A stretch of DNA of 64,000 nt from NCBI RefSeq assembly GCF_040546815.1, contig NZ_JBEPOO010000001.1, positions 3,162,001 to 3,226,000 of the forward strand, in the 5' to 3' direction. The notes under the pieces were generated by a model, which had not been told where the DNA came from, searched no databases, and saw nothing but the letters and a program-made list of their open reading frames with translations. This document shows, one piece after another, positions 50,090-57,852 of the stretch. Origin of the DNA: Devosia sp. 2618. GTDB lineage: Bacteria; Pseudomonadota; Alphaproteobacteria; Rhizobiales; Devosiaceae. A program made the translations under genes and the position numbers. How positions within the stretch are numbered: the first letter of the stretch is position 1; each line of letters opens with the position of its first letter.

Positions 50090-51703
50090 TCAGACCTTCG
50101 CGGTGAGTTTGCGGAGTTGGCCCTTGTAGTCGCGCAGGTCGATGGTGCCGACATCGGCCAAGAGGCTCTTGGCCAGCGCCTTGATCTCGCCGCGCTGCAG
50201 TTTCTGCGTGGCAGTGACCGGCAGTTTGGTAACGAAGGCGATGTAGCCGGGCACCTTGTGATAGGCGAGCCGGTCGGATGAGGCGAGCGCGATGTCCTGC
50301 GCGATCTGGGCGCCGGCGCCATTGCCTTCGGCGAGCACGACCATGGCCATGACTTCCTCGCCGCGAATGTCGTCGGGCACGGGCGCAACTGCGACGGCGG
50401 CGACCTGAGCGAGATTTTGCAGCACGCCTTCGACTTCGACCACGGCGATGTTTTCGCCGGAACGCCGGACGATGTTCTTCTTGCGATCAACGAAGAAGAA
50501 CGCTCCATCCGGCCCGCTGCGCACCACGTCGCCCGTGTGGAACCAGCCACCGGCCCAAGCTTCGTCGGTCGATTTGGCGTCCTTGAGATATTCGGTAAAG
50601 AACCCGCGCCGATGGTCTTCGCCCTTGGCGCGGACCAGCAGCTCGCCGGGCTCGCCCGCCACCGCGTCGGCGCCGTCATCGGCGACAATGCGGAACTCCA
50701 TGGCGGGATGGGGATAGCCGATGCAGCGTTGCGCGATGTGGCGCTCGCCACCAGCGGTCGAGGTCGTCGCGCCGCCGCCGGTTTCGGTCATGGCCCAGGC
50801 CTCGACCAGCGGAATGGCGAAGCGCTCCTCAAAGGCCTGCTGATGCATTGGATCGACGCCGGCACCAAAGGCGAAGCGGACATTGTGGCCGCGATCATTT
50901 TCAGAGGGCGCTAGCTTGAGCAGGATGGCGGGCATGACGCCTAGATAGTGCACCACCGTCGCGCGCGACTGCGCCACCGAGGCCCACCAGCGCGAGGCGC
51001 TGAACCGGTCGAGCGGCACCAATGTGCTGCGCAGGATGACGGCGCCCAGCGCAGAACAGCCCAGCGCGTTCATGTGGAACATGGGAAGCGGGGTCAGGAT
51101 GGTTTCCTTGCCCGGTTCCATGTCGGGGCAGCCGTCTTCGACATACCAGCGCGCCAGTTCGGCAAAGTAGAAGTTGGAGAGCACGCAGCATTTCGGCTTG
51201 CCGGTCGTGCCGGAGGTGAACAGCAGGGCACACGGATCGGCATCGGTGCCTTCAAAGAGCGTGGCGGGCGCAGTCGCGTTTGGCACGACATCATCAGGCC
51301 CGAAAATCCGCTCGGGCGCCAAGCCGGCCTCGCCGACGACAGCTGCATAACGCTCAAGCACCAGAGCCGCGTCGGGCTCGGCAATCGAGAACTGGAAGCT
51401 CAGCTCATCGGCCCGCAGGTCGGGATTGAGCGGCAGCATGGCGACGCCCAAGGCATTGAGGGCGAAGAAGTGGACGAAGAATTCCGGACGATTATCGAGC
51501 GAGAGCGCCATGACATGACCGACGCCGAACCCTGCCGCGCGGTACTTTTCGCGCTGCGCGGCGACCTGATCGGCCATCTGCCCATAGGTGATAGCCAGAC
51601 CGCCCACGGCGTAGTCGAGCTTGGCAGCTTCGGGAAACAGCAGGAAGGTTTGATCCGGACGATCTTGCGCGGCAGCCTGAAACAGTTGGTAGGGAGTGCT
51701 CAT
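50090..51703 (-). CDS. Acyl-CoA ligase (AMP-binding, CaiC-like), paralogue 2
   Basis: This 537-residue adenylate-forming enzyme activates a carboxylic acid with ATP and CoA. The ATP loop is LLFTSGTTGKPKCCVLSN (near 170), then YLGVMPAILLKLAPSE, AWAMTETGGGATT, GWFHTGDVVRSGPDGAFFFVDRKKNIVRRSGENIAVVEVE and a C-terminal catalytic Lys region (ATQKLQRGEIKAL). It closely resembles the ligase encoded just upstream; both belong to the crotonobetaine/carnitine-CoA ligase-like group. It starts at ATG 51703 and is last of the minus-strand acyl-CoA operon. Which acids they take is unknown. Confidence 0.9.
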   Translation of the reverse strand: MSTPYQLFQAAAQDRPDQTFLLFPEAAKLDYAVGGLAITYGQMADQVAAQREKYRAAGFGVGHVMALSLDNRPEFFVHFFALNALGVAMLPLNPDLRADELSFQFSIAEPDAALVLERYAAVVGEAGLAPERIFGPDDVVPNATAPATLFEGTDADPCALLFTSGTTGKPKCCVLSNFYFAELARWYVEDGCPDMEPGKETILTPLPMFHMNALGCSALGAVILRSTLVPLDRFSASRWWASVAQSRATVVHYLGVMPAILLKLAPSENDRGHNVRFAFGAGVDPMHQQAFEERFAIPLVEAWAMTETGGGATTSTAGGERHIAQRCIGYPHPAMEFRIVADDGADAVAGEPGELLVRAKGEDHRRGFFTEYLKDAKSTDEAWAGGWFHTGDVVRSGPDGAFFFVDRKKNIVRRSGENIAVVEVEGVLQNLAQVAAVAVAPVPDDIRGEEVMAMVVLAEGNGAGAQIAQDIALASSDRLAYHKVPGYIAFVTKLPVTATQKLQRGEIKALAKSLLADVGTIDLRDYKGQLRKLTAKV

Positions 51704-51774
51704 GGTCGAAGACTGTGCTCGGTAATTTAATCTTGAAATATCAAGGAGCAGCGCCACTTCGGCAGCGGCGCGCC

Positions 51775-53448
51775 CTAGTGACCTGCGGCGCGTAATTCCT
51801 GCTTGCGGGCGCGCCAGTCGATGCAATCGGGGCGCGACAGCGGGTCCTCGGCCAGACCGCGCAGCTTTTCGCGCTGCACCTTCTGGGTCGATGTGGTGGG
51901 CAACGCCTCGGCAAAGATCATCAAAGCCGGTACCTTGTAGTAGGCCAGCCGTTCGGCGCAGGCGGCAAAGATCGCCTCGGCCAGCGCCATGCGGTCGACT
52001 TCCTCGGCAACCACCACGGCGAAAACCTCTTCGCCGCGCAGCTTGTCGAGCGTTGCCAAAACCGCCACCTGCCGCACGCCGGCAGTCGCGGCGATCACCG
52101 CTTCCACTTCGGCGGCCGAGATGTTTTCGCCCGAACGGCGAATGATGTTCTTGCGTCGATCGACGAAATAGAGCGCGCCGTTTTCGTCCTGCCGCATCAC
52201 GTCGCCGGTATGCAGCCAACCACCGGCCCAGGCAGCTTCGGTCGCTTCGGGATCGTGCAGATAGCCGGAGAAGAAACCACGCCGTGGATCGCTACCGGTG
52301 GCGCGCATCAGCACTTCGCCGGGTTCGCCAGCGGCAACGTCATTGCCGTTTTCATCGACAAGGCGGATGTCGAGCCCGGGCCCTTGGCGGGCGGGATTGC
52401 CGATGCAGCGGCTGCCGATGGCGCGTGGTTCGTCGATGGCGCAGAGCGTGCCGGCGCCACCGGTTTCGGTCATGGCCCAGCCTTCAAGCAGCGGCACGCC
52501 AAAGCGGCTTTCAAACACGCCGTGATGTTCGGGATGCACGCCGCCGCCGAGGGCGAATCGCACCTGATGCTGACGGTCCTCGTCGTTGTTGGGCAATTGC
52601 AGCAGAATGGCGGGAATGACGCCGAGGTAATGGAATGCGGTGGCGCGTGTTTCGCGCACCGTGGCCCACCAGTCGCGCGGATGGAAACGGTCGACGATGA
52701 TCTGCGCGCCGCCGCTGCCGAGCATGCCCATGAAGGAATGGCCCATGGCATTGACGTGAAATGCGGGGAGCGGGTTCATCAGCCGCTCCTGCCCCGAACG
52801 CAGGCTGATGGCGCCGCCCTGGGCGCTATACCACCAGGCCCAGTTGAGGAAGAACCGGTTGGACAACATGCAGCCTTTGGGGCGGCCGGTGGTGCCCGAG
52901 GTGTAAATCAGCGCCGCTTCGCGTTCGAGCGAGGGTGCATCGTCGCTGTAGATCGAGCGGACCTGCGGGACGGCAGCATCGGGCCCGATTGCTGGGACTT
53001 CGAGACGACCCGCCACCGCGTCGAGACGCGCGGCGTGACTGTCGAGACGCACCAGCAGCGAGGCACCGCTATGGGACAGCAGATACTCGACCTCTTCGTC
53101 CTTGTAGTCGGGATTGACCGGCACGACGCTGACGCCAAGTCGGTTCAGCGCCAGCCAGTGGGTGAAGTGCAGCGGGCGGTTTTCGAGCGACAGCGCCACC
53201 CGGTGCCCCGGACCAAAACCGGCCGCGCCATAGAGGTCGGAAAGCCTCACGGCCTCGTTGTAGACGGCACGATAGGTCCGGCTGGGCGTGTGGTCATCCC
53301 ACAGCGCCTGAACCTTTGCGGGCAGTACCAGCAGGTCATTGTCGCCGTATTGTTCAACCTGCGCTTCCAGCAGGCCGAACACACTGCCAAGCCCGAGATA
53401 GTGAGCGCCGAGCGGCGTCAGGTCAGCATCCATCACAGCGTGTTTCAT
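51775..53448 (-). CDS. Acyl-CoA ligase (AMP-binding, CaiC-like), paralogue 1
   Basis: This 557-residue adenylate-forming ligase has ALIYTSGTTGRPKGCMLSN, YLGVIPAILLQLPNN, GWAMTETGGAGTL, GWLHTGDVMRQDENGALYFVDRRKNIIRRSGENISAAEVE, and STQKVQREKLRGL near the end with the catalytic Lys. Its ATG overlaps the cyclase stop by four bases and GGAG lies eight bases upstream, so it is coupled to that gene. The two tandem ligases presumably arose by duplication and may act on two intermediates or the two ends of a diacid. Confidence 0.9.
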   Translation of the reverse strand: MKHAVMDADLTPLGAHYLGLGSVFGLLEAQVEQYGDNDLLVLPAKVQALWDDHTPSRTYRAVYNEAVRLSDLYGAAGFGPGHRVALSLENRPLHFTHWLALNRLGVSVVPVNPDYKDEEVEYLLSHSGASLLVRLDSHAARLDAVAGRLEVPAIGPDAAVPQVRSIYSDDAPSLEREAALIYTSGTTGRPKGCMLSNRFFLNWAWWYSAQGGAISLRSGQERLMNPLPAFHVNAMGHSFMGMLGSGGAQIIVDRFHPRDWWATVRETRATAFHYLGVIPAILLQLPNNDEDRQHQVRFALGGGVHPEHHGVFESRFGVPLLEGWAMTETGGAGTLCAIDEPRAIGSRCIGNPARQGPGLDIRLVDENGNDVAAGEPGEVLMRATGSDPRRGFFSGYLHDPEATEAAWAGGWLHTGDVMRQDENGALYFVDRRKNIIRRSGENISAAEVEAVIAATAGVRQVAVLATLDKLRGEEVFAVVVAEEVDRMALAEAIFAACAERLAYYKVPALMIFAEALPTTSTQKVQREKLRGLAEDPLSRPDCIDWRARKQELRAAGH

Positions 53449-54236
53449 GGACGGTTCTCCACCAGAGCGAGCACGCGCAGCGGGCTGCCCGAGCCGTCGC
53501 GCAGCTTGAGTGGCGCGGCGACAATCAGCGCGCCGGTGGGCGGCAATTGATCGAGGCCGGTCAGGCATTGCAGGCCATATTTGCCGGCGCCGTGCAGGAA
53601 GTGATGGGCCGGATAAGGCGGTTCGAAATGCCCGCCCTGCCCTGCATCGGAGCCGATGGTTTCGGTGCCAAAGCCCAGAATGTCGCGCTCCTCGACGAGG
53701 AACTTCATCACCGCCACATCGGGGCCGGGCGTGTGTGCGCCGGTATCATCGAGATTGGCGTAGGCTGCGCCGCTCCGGCGCGACCAGTCGGTGCGCAGCA
53801 GCACCCAGGATTGCGCGGGAATGCGACCATAGACGCTTTCCCATTCCAGCACATGCTCGACCGTCAGCAGAAAATCGGCATCGGCCGCGCTTTGCGCCGA
53901 ACAGTCGATGACGCAGGCCGGGGCGATCATCGTCGCGGTCGGCATTGTGTCGACGCTGTTGTTGGGCAGGTGGCGGCCAGTGATCCAATGGATCGGCGCG
54001 TCGATATGAGTGCCGGTATGCTCGCCGAAGCTCAGATTATTCCAGTACCAGGCCGGGCCGGCATCGTCGTAGCGCGAGATGGGCTCGATGCGCACAGGCC
54101 AGGACTGACCCAGCTCGGGCGGCATGACGATGGTTGGGCCCGCAGGCTCCAGCGTCTGGGTCAGGTCGATGACGCGCAGACGGCCGTCGAGCAATGCGCC
54201 GGCAAAATCGGCAAGAAGTGAAGTGTTCTGGCTCAT
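53445..54236 (-). CDS. Cyclase-family metal hydrolase (kynurenine formamidase-like)
   Basis: This 263-residue member of the cyclase family has the metal-binding motif HTGTHIDAPIHW (HxGTHxDxPxH), IDLTQTLEPAGPTIV at the start, VLLRTDWSRR, and the C-terminal HHFLHGAGKYGLQCLTGLDQLPPTGALIVAAPLKL. Relatives hydrolyse formamides, lactones or other ring compounds using Zn or Mn. I begin it at ATG 54236; a GTG at 54251 overlaps the preceding gene. It sits between a DUF35-SDR fusion and an acyl-CoA ligase, where a lactone or ring-opening hydrolase would fit. Confidence 0.85.
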   Translation of the reverse strand: MSQNTSLLADFAGALLDGRLRVIDLTQTLEPAGPTIVMPPELGQSWPVRIEPISRYDDAGPAWYWNNLSFGEHTGTHIDAPIHWITGRHLPNNSVDTMPTATMIAPACVIDCSAQSAADADFLLTVEHVLEWESVYGRIPAQSWVLLRTDWSRRSGAAYANLDDTGAHTPGPDVAVMKFLVEERDILGFGTETIGSDAGQGGHFEPPYPAHHFLHGAGKYGLQCLTGLDQLPPTGALIVAAPLKLRDGSGSPLRVLALVENRP

Positions 54237-54238
54237 GC

Positions 54239-55486
54239 TTATTGGCCCCACAAGTCCCGCTCGATTTCCTTGGCATTGGCCTGGAAACGGTCACGGAAAT
54301 CCTTGGCAACATCGCCAACCCAGCGCTCTTCCTGACCGGCCTTGAGCGCGGCGACGATCTCGGCAGCAACCGATGCGGGCGGCACTTTTGGTGGTGGCAG
54401 ATGCTCCATCCAGTCGATTTCCATCGGCCCTGTGAACACGTCGACCACGCGGATTCCGCCACTGCGCATTTCCCCGCGCAACGCCTGCGAGAAGGAAAGG
54501 CTGGCCGCTTGCGTCGCCGAATAGGCGGCAAAACCGGGCCAGCTCAGATGGGCGTGGATCGACATGAGATTGACCCATGCGGCGGCGCTATTTTCGCCAT
54601 CGGCCCCGCGTGATTTCATCACCGGGCCGAAATAGCGGGCCAGCCGCAGGGCGCCGAAATAGGAGACTTCCATGGCGTCACGGGCCTTGAGCAGTTCCGA
54701 ACCGGCAAAGAGATTGCCCGGACGTAGATGCATCGCGGTGTGGACCAGAATGTCGGTCTTGGCCGCAAAATCGGCGGCGGCGTTGCTGACGGATTGGTCG
54801 TCGGCCAGATCGAGCGCGACCAGGCTGACGCCGTCCAGCGCCTCGAACGCCGCGCGCTCGGCCAGTGGCTTCCACTGCTCGGAAATACCGATGATCACCT
54901 TGGCGGCGCCCGCTGACAGAAAGGCCTTGGCCAGTGGCAGGGCGACAGGGTTGCGCCCATCGGTGATCAGGACGCGGCGGTTCACCGGGTCGGCAACCAG
55001 ATCGCGCCAATGTGGATCGGATTGGCTATCGGGGCTCCCCCCTTCGGGTCGGGCATAAACCACGGGCTGACCTGCCTTATCGAGTTGGAGACTGAGCTGA
55101 ACGCGCTGTTCGGCGGCGCAGTCGGGGCGCGCCATGGCGATCACCGTCGGACCGCAATCAAGGGTGACCAGCGCCTGATGCACCGGCGGCATCCGCCGGA
55201 AATGCGGTTCGCCCGTAATGTGGATGGTGGTGAGCGACAGCACTTTGCCACCGCTCGGCGCGGCACTAACCGTCAGCTTGTCCGAGAGGCAATTGGGGCA
55301 GCCATCGCGTGGCGGATAGGTGTACTGGCCGCACTCCGCGCATTGGTGCAGCGCGAACTCACCCTGCGCCGCAGCGCGGGTCAAACCATAGGTGGCGCGG
55401 CTGCGCTGGCTGGGCAGCGCCAGCGGTTGCGCCGTGCGCAGTAGCGGGTTCTTGCGAGGAGGACGGGGGCGCATCTCGGCCATCAT
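54239..55486 (-). CDS. DUF35 acyl-CoA-binding OB-fold protein fused to a degenerate SDR domain
   Basis: One 415-residue chain joins two parts. Residues 40-145 are a ChsH2-like DUF35 module: a rubredoxin-like zinc ribbon with Cys49, 52, 63 and 66 (CAECGQ, CPNC) and an OB fold (GKVLSLTTIHIT, VTLDCGPTVIAMARP). Residues 168-415 are an SDR fold, but the usual TGxxxGIG reads TDGRNPVALP, the NNAG motif is lost, and the catalytic YxxxK is Tyr322-SAT-Gln326. The SDR part is therefore probably non-catalytic or changed in function. DUF35 proteins partner thiolase-like enzymes, and the gene directly upstream encodes one, overlapping by four bases. I start at the first of two ATG codons. Confidence 0.8.
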   Translation of the reverse strand: MMAEMRPRPPRKNPLLRTAQPLALPSQRSRATYGLTRAAAQGEFALHQCAECGQYTYPPRDGCPNCLSDKLTVSAAPSGGKVLSLTTIHITGEPHFRRMPPVHQALVTLDCGPTVIAMARPDCAAEQRVQLSLQLDKAGQPVVYARPEGGSPDSQSDPHWRDLVADPVNRRVLITDGRNPVALPLAKAFLSAGAAKVIIGISEQWKPLAERAAFEALDGVSLVALDLADDQSVSNAAADFAAKTDILVHTAMHLRPGNLFAGSELLKARDAMEVSYFGALRLARYFGPVMKSRGADGENSAAAWVNLMSIHAHLSWPGFAAYSATQAASLSFSQALRGEMRSGGIRVVDVFTGPMEIDWMEHLPPPKVPPASVAAEIVAALKAGQEERWVGDVAKDFRDRFQANAKEIERDLWGQ

Positions 55487-56682
55487 CTGTCTCCCGCAAA
55501 GATCACGGCGCCAGAGGCCAGTCCGCGGTCGTAGTTGATCATGCCAAAGCCGGACGCCATGCCGAGCTTGGCATTTTCGACCTGCGTCGGCCCGGCCGTG
55601 CCGGTGACCTGACGTATGGTTTCGACAATGCCCAAATGCCCGCCGGCCGCGCCCGCCTGCCCGGCAGAAAGCTGGCCGCCAGTGGTATTGTGCGGAAAGC
55701 TGCCGCCAATGGTCAGGTCGTGTTTGGCGACGAAAGCTGCGCCTTCGCCCTTGGCGCAAAAGCCGAGGTCTTCAAACTGCATCATGACGATGACGGGATA
55801 GTCGTCATAGGTCTGCAGCACGTCGATATCGCCGGGTTCTACGCCCGCCATGCCGTAGAGCTCATCGACATCGAGCGCCCAGCCACCGCGATACTGCACC
55901 GGATCTTCGGGGAAGGCATTGTGCCGCTCGATGCTCGACAGTAGCCGTGCGCCGGTCAGCCCATGAGCCCGCATCGTCTCGCCGCGCATCAACAAAAAGC
56001 CCTCGGCCCCAGCGACCGGCATCACGCAGTCAAACAGCCCAATCGGCTCGGCGATGGGCCGCGCGGCAAGATAGGCTTCGAGAGTCAGCGGCTTCTTCAT
56101 CACGGCACGCGGGTTCTTGAGCGCGTTGTCACGCTGCGACACGCAGATGCGTCCAAAGCTTTCGCGCTCGACGCCGTATTTGGCCATGTAATGCGCGGTC
56201 AGGTGGGCAAAGCTGGCATTGGCGCCACCGGCGCCATGAGGATAAACCGCGTCCTGCGAGAAGCGCGAAAAACCGGCGAGCAATTGCCGGAATGTGTCGG
56301 TGTAATTGGTATCGGCACCAATGCAGGCGACGATATCGACATCACCCGCCTCGATCGCACGCGCCGCACGGCGAATACCCGCAACGCCCGAGGCGCCACC
56401 GAGCGCGAGGCTATCGATCCAGCGCGTCGTCATGCCGAAATGCTGCGTCATGGCGACAGCCGGATCGGGCGCCAGCGTAAAACTGGCGAGGCTCAGTCCA
56501 TCGAACTGCTTGTGCGAAATTCCCGACGCGCGGGACAGCTCGCGCAGCGTGCCGCCGATCCACCATTGCGTCGCCTTGGTGGAGTAACGCTGATAGGGCA
56601 AACTGACAGGCGCGACGGCATAGATGTCGTCATATGCGCGCCTTTTCCTACTCGTTTGCATCCAGTCACTCCGGCCAATCAT
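55483..56682 (-). CDS. Thiolase-like protein (SCP2/Ltp2-type) lacking the thiolase catalytic residues
   Basis: This 399-residue protein has the thiolase fold: GALGGASGVAGIRRAARAIEAGDVDIVACIGAD marks the nucleophile turn, and NTTGGQLSAGQAGAAGGHLGIVETIRQVTG the C-terminal GHP loop. The nucleophilic Cys is replaced (LGGASG), the His of the GHP motif is Gln (SAGQAG), and the final CxGGG Cys is absent (SGFGMINYDRG). Similar proteins bind DUF35 partners; the Ltp2-ChsH2 pair is a retro-aldolase in steroid side-chain degradation. So an acyl-CoA aldolase activity is more likely than thiolysis. It is first of the operon thiolase-like, DUF35-SDR, cyclase, ligase, ligase. Confidence 0.82.
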   Translation of the reverse strand: MIGRSDWMQTSRKRRAYDDIYAVAPVSLPYQRYSTKATQWWIGGTLRELSRASGISHKQFDGLSLASFTLAPDPAVAMTQHFGMTTRWIDSLALGGASGVAGIRRAARAIEAGDVDIVACIGADTNYTDTFRQLLAGFSRFSQDAVYPHGAGGANASFAHLTAHYMAKYGVERESFGRICVSQRDNALKNPRAVMKKPLTLEAYLAARPIAEPIGLFDCVMPVAGAEGFLLMRGETMRAHGLTGARLLSSIERHNAFPEDPVQYRGGWALDVDELYGMAGVEPGDIDVLQTYDDYPVIVMMQFEDLGFCAKGEGAAFVAKHDLTIGGSFPHNTTGGQLSAGQAGAAGGHLGIVETIRQVTGTAGPTQVENAKLGMASGFGMINYDRGLASGAVIFAGDR

Positions 56683-56776
56683 GGCACAAGACTAGAGCAG
56701 CGGTCGGGCCCGGCACTATCTCAGGAGCGCAGCGCTGGTGGCGCGTTCTGGGGATAGTGCCGGTTGATGGCAGGGA

Positions 56777-57691
56777 CTAACTGCGCGTGGTCGCGTCCGT
56801 ATCCGGATTTGCCAACTGGCTGAGCACCGAGATGAAACGGCGTAGCGTTGGCGAGATTTCATCGACCCGCCAGGCGAAGTGCAGGTCGATCATCACCGAC
56901 AGGTCATCGACCGGTATCAGCGTCACGCCATCGGGCCGGCGCCGCGCCTGCATGGCGTTGACGAAGGCAATCCCCAGCCCCATGCGCACCAGCGCCAGCA
57001 TCACCGCTTCGCTTTCGGACTGGTGGATCACCGTGTAGCTCACGCCGGCCTCGCCAATCGCCTCGGCCAACTGATCGTGGTATTTCGGGCTCGCCGCACG
57101 GTGAAACCAGATGAACTGTTCCTCGGTCAGCTCCGTCAGCCGCACCGATTTGCGTCGCGACAACTCGGAGCTGTCCGGCACCGCCAGATAGACCGGGTGG
57201 CGCTCGAGCAGCATCGAGACCACTTCGGGGTCGGCGGCAGGCGGGTTGTAGAGAAAACCACCGTCGAGCCGGCGATGACGGATCTCCTCGATCTGGTCGA
57301 GGCTGGCCTTGGATTGCAGTTCGAGCTGCACGCCCGGCACGGCGTCGCGGAACATGCGCATCGAGTTTGGCATGATGGCCGAGAGCGCCGCGACCTCGAT
57401 AAAGCCCAATCGCAACTGCCCGGCCAGACCACGTCCCACGCCTTGCACTTCCTGGACGATGGAATCGTGGTCGCTCAGCAGCGAGCGACAGCGATGCAGC
57501 AGCACCTGCCCCGCATGGGACAGCCGCACGCCGCGCGGCAGCCGCTCAAAAAGTTCGACGCCGAGCTCATCTTCGAGCGCCTTCATCTGCCGACTCAGCG
57601 CCGGTTGCGCTATGCGCAGCTCCTGCGACGCTTTGCGGAAATTCTCAGTTTCAGCGACCGCTATGAAATACCGGATTTGACGAAGATTCAT
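56777..57691 (-). CDS. LysR-family transcriptional regulator
   Basis: The 304-residue LysR regulator has an N-terminal winged helix, LRQIRYFIAVAETENFRKASQELRIAQPALSRQMKALEDELGVELFERLPRGVRLSHAG, and a co-inducer-binding domain (LRLGFIEVAALSAIMPNSM; GGFLYNPP; LVRMGLGIAFVNAMQA). It is divergent from the aldehyde dehydrogenase-GMC operon and 95 bases before the acyl-CoA operon on its own strand, so it could control both. TTG 57700 is an alternative start. Confidence 0.9.
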   Translation of the reverse strand: MNLRQIRYFIAVAETENFRKASQELRIAQPALSRQMKALEDELGVELFERLPRGVRLSHAGQVLLHRCRSLLSDHDSIVQEVQGVGRGLAGQLRLGFIEVAALSAIMPNSMRMFRDAVPGVQLELQSKASLDQIEEIRHRRLDGGFLYNPPAADPEVVSMLLERHPVYLAVPDSSELSRRKSVRLTELTEEQFIWFHRAASPKYHDQLAEAIGEAGVSYTVIHQSESEAVMLALVRMGLGIAFVNAMQARRRPDGVTLIPVDDLSVMIDLHFAWRVDEISPTLRRFISVLSQLANPDTDATTRS

Positions 57692-57852
57692 CGAATTCAA
57701 TGCCTTTTCGGCATCATAGCGAACGCACTTTTATATTGGAAGTCCGGGCGTCGATGAGGATGATTTAGCACTAAAGGAATTTTCCGACACGATCGTGACA
57801 CTCGCCGCGGGAACGGTGGGTCCACGATCCGGAAAATGTAGAGGAACCAAAA
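57692..57852. promoter_or_regulatory. Divergent LysR / aldehyde dehydrogenase promoter region
   Basis: It contains the perfect palindrome CACGATCGTG (57788-57797), a candidate operator, and the 13-mer TCGCCGCGGGAAC (57802-57814), which occurs again before the second GMC gene at 61073-61085. GAGG precedes the dehydrogenase ATG. Confidence 0.4.

Noticed and set aside
51704..52219. In-frame N-terminal extension of the second acyl-CoA ligase
   Set aside because: It reads through the end of the preceding ligase in another frame. The ligase fold begins at the ATG at 51703.
52210..53550. A 446-codon plus-strand frame
   Set aside because: Antisense to the first acyl-CoA ligase.
49295..56682. Steroid (cholesterol side-chain) degradation cluster
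   Set aside because: The thiolase-like/DUF35 pair suggested it, but no steroid ring-degrading enzymes, acyl-CoA dehydrogenases or ChsH1-like hydratase are present, and the flanking GMC and CUT2 genes point to polar substrates.
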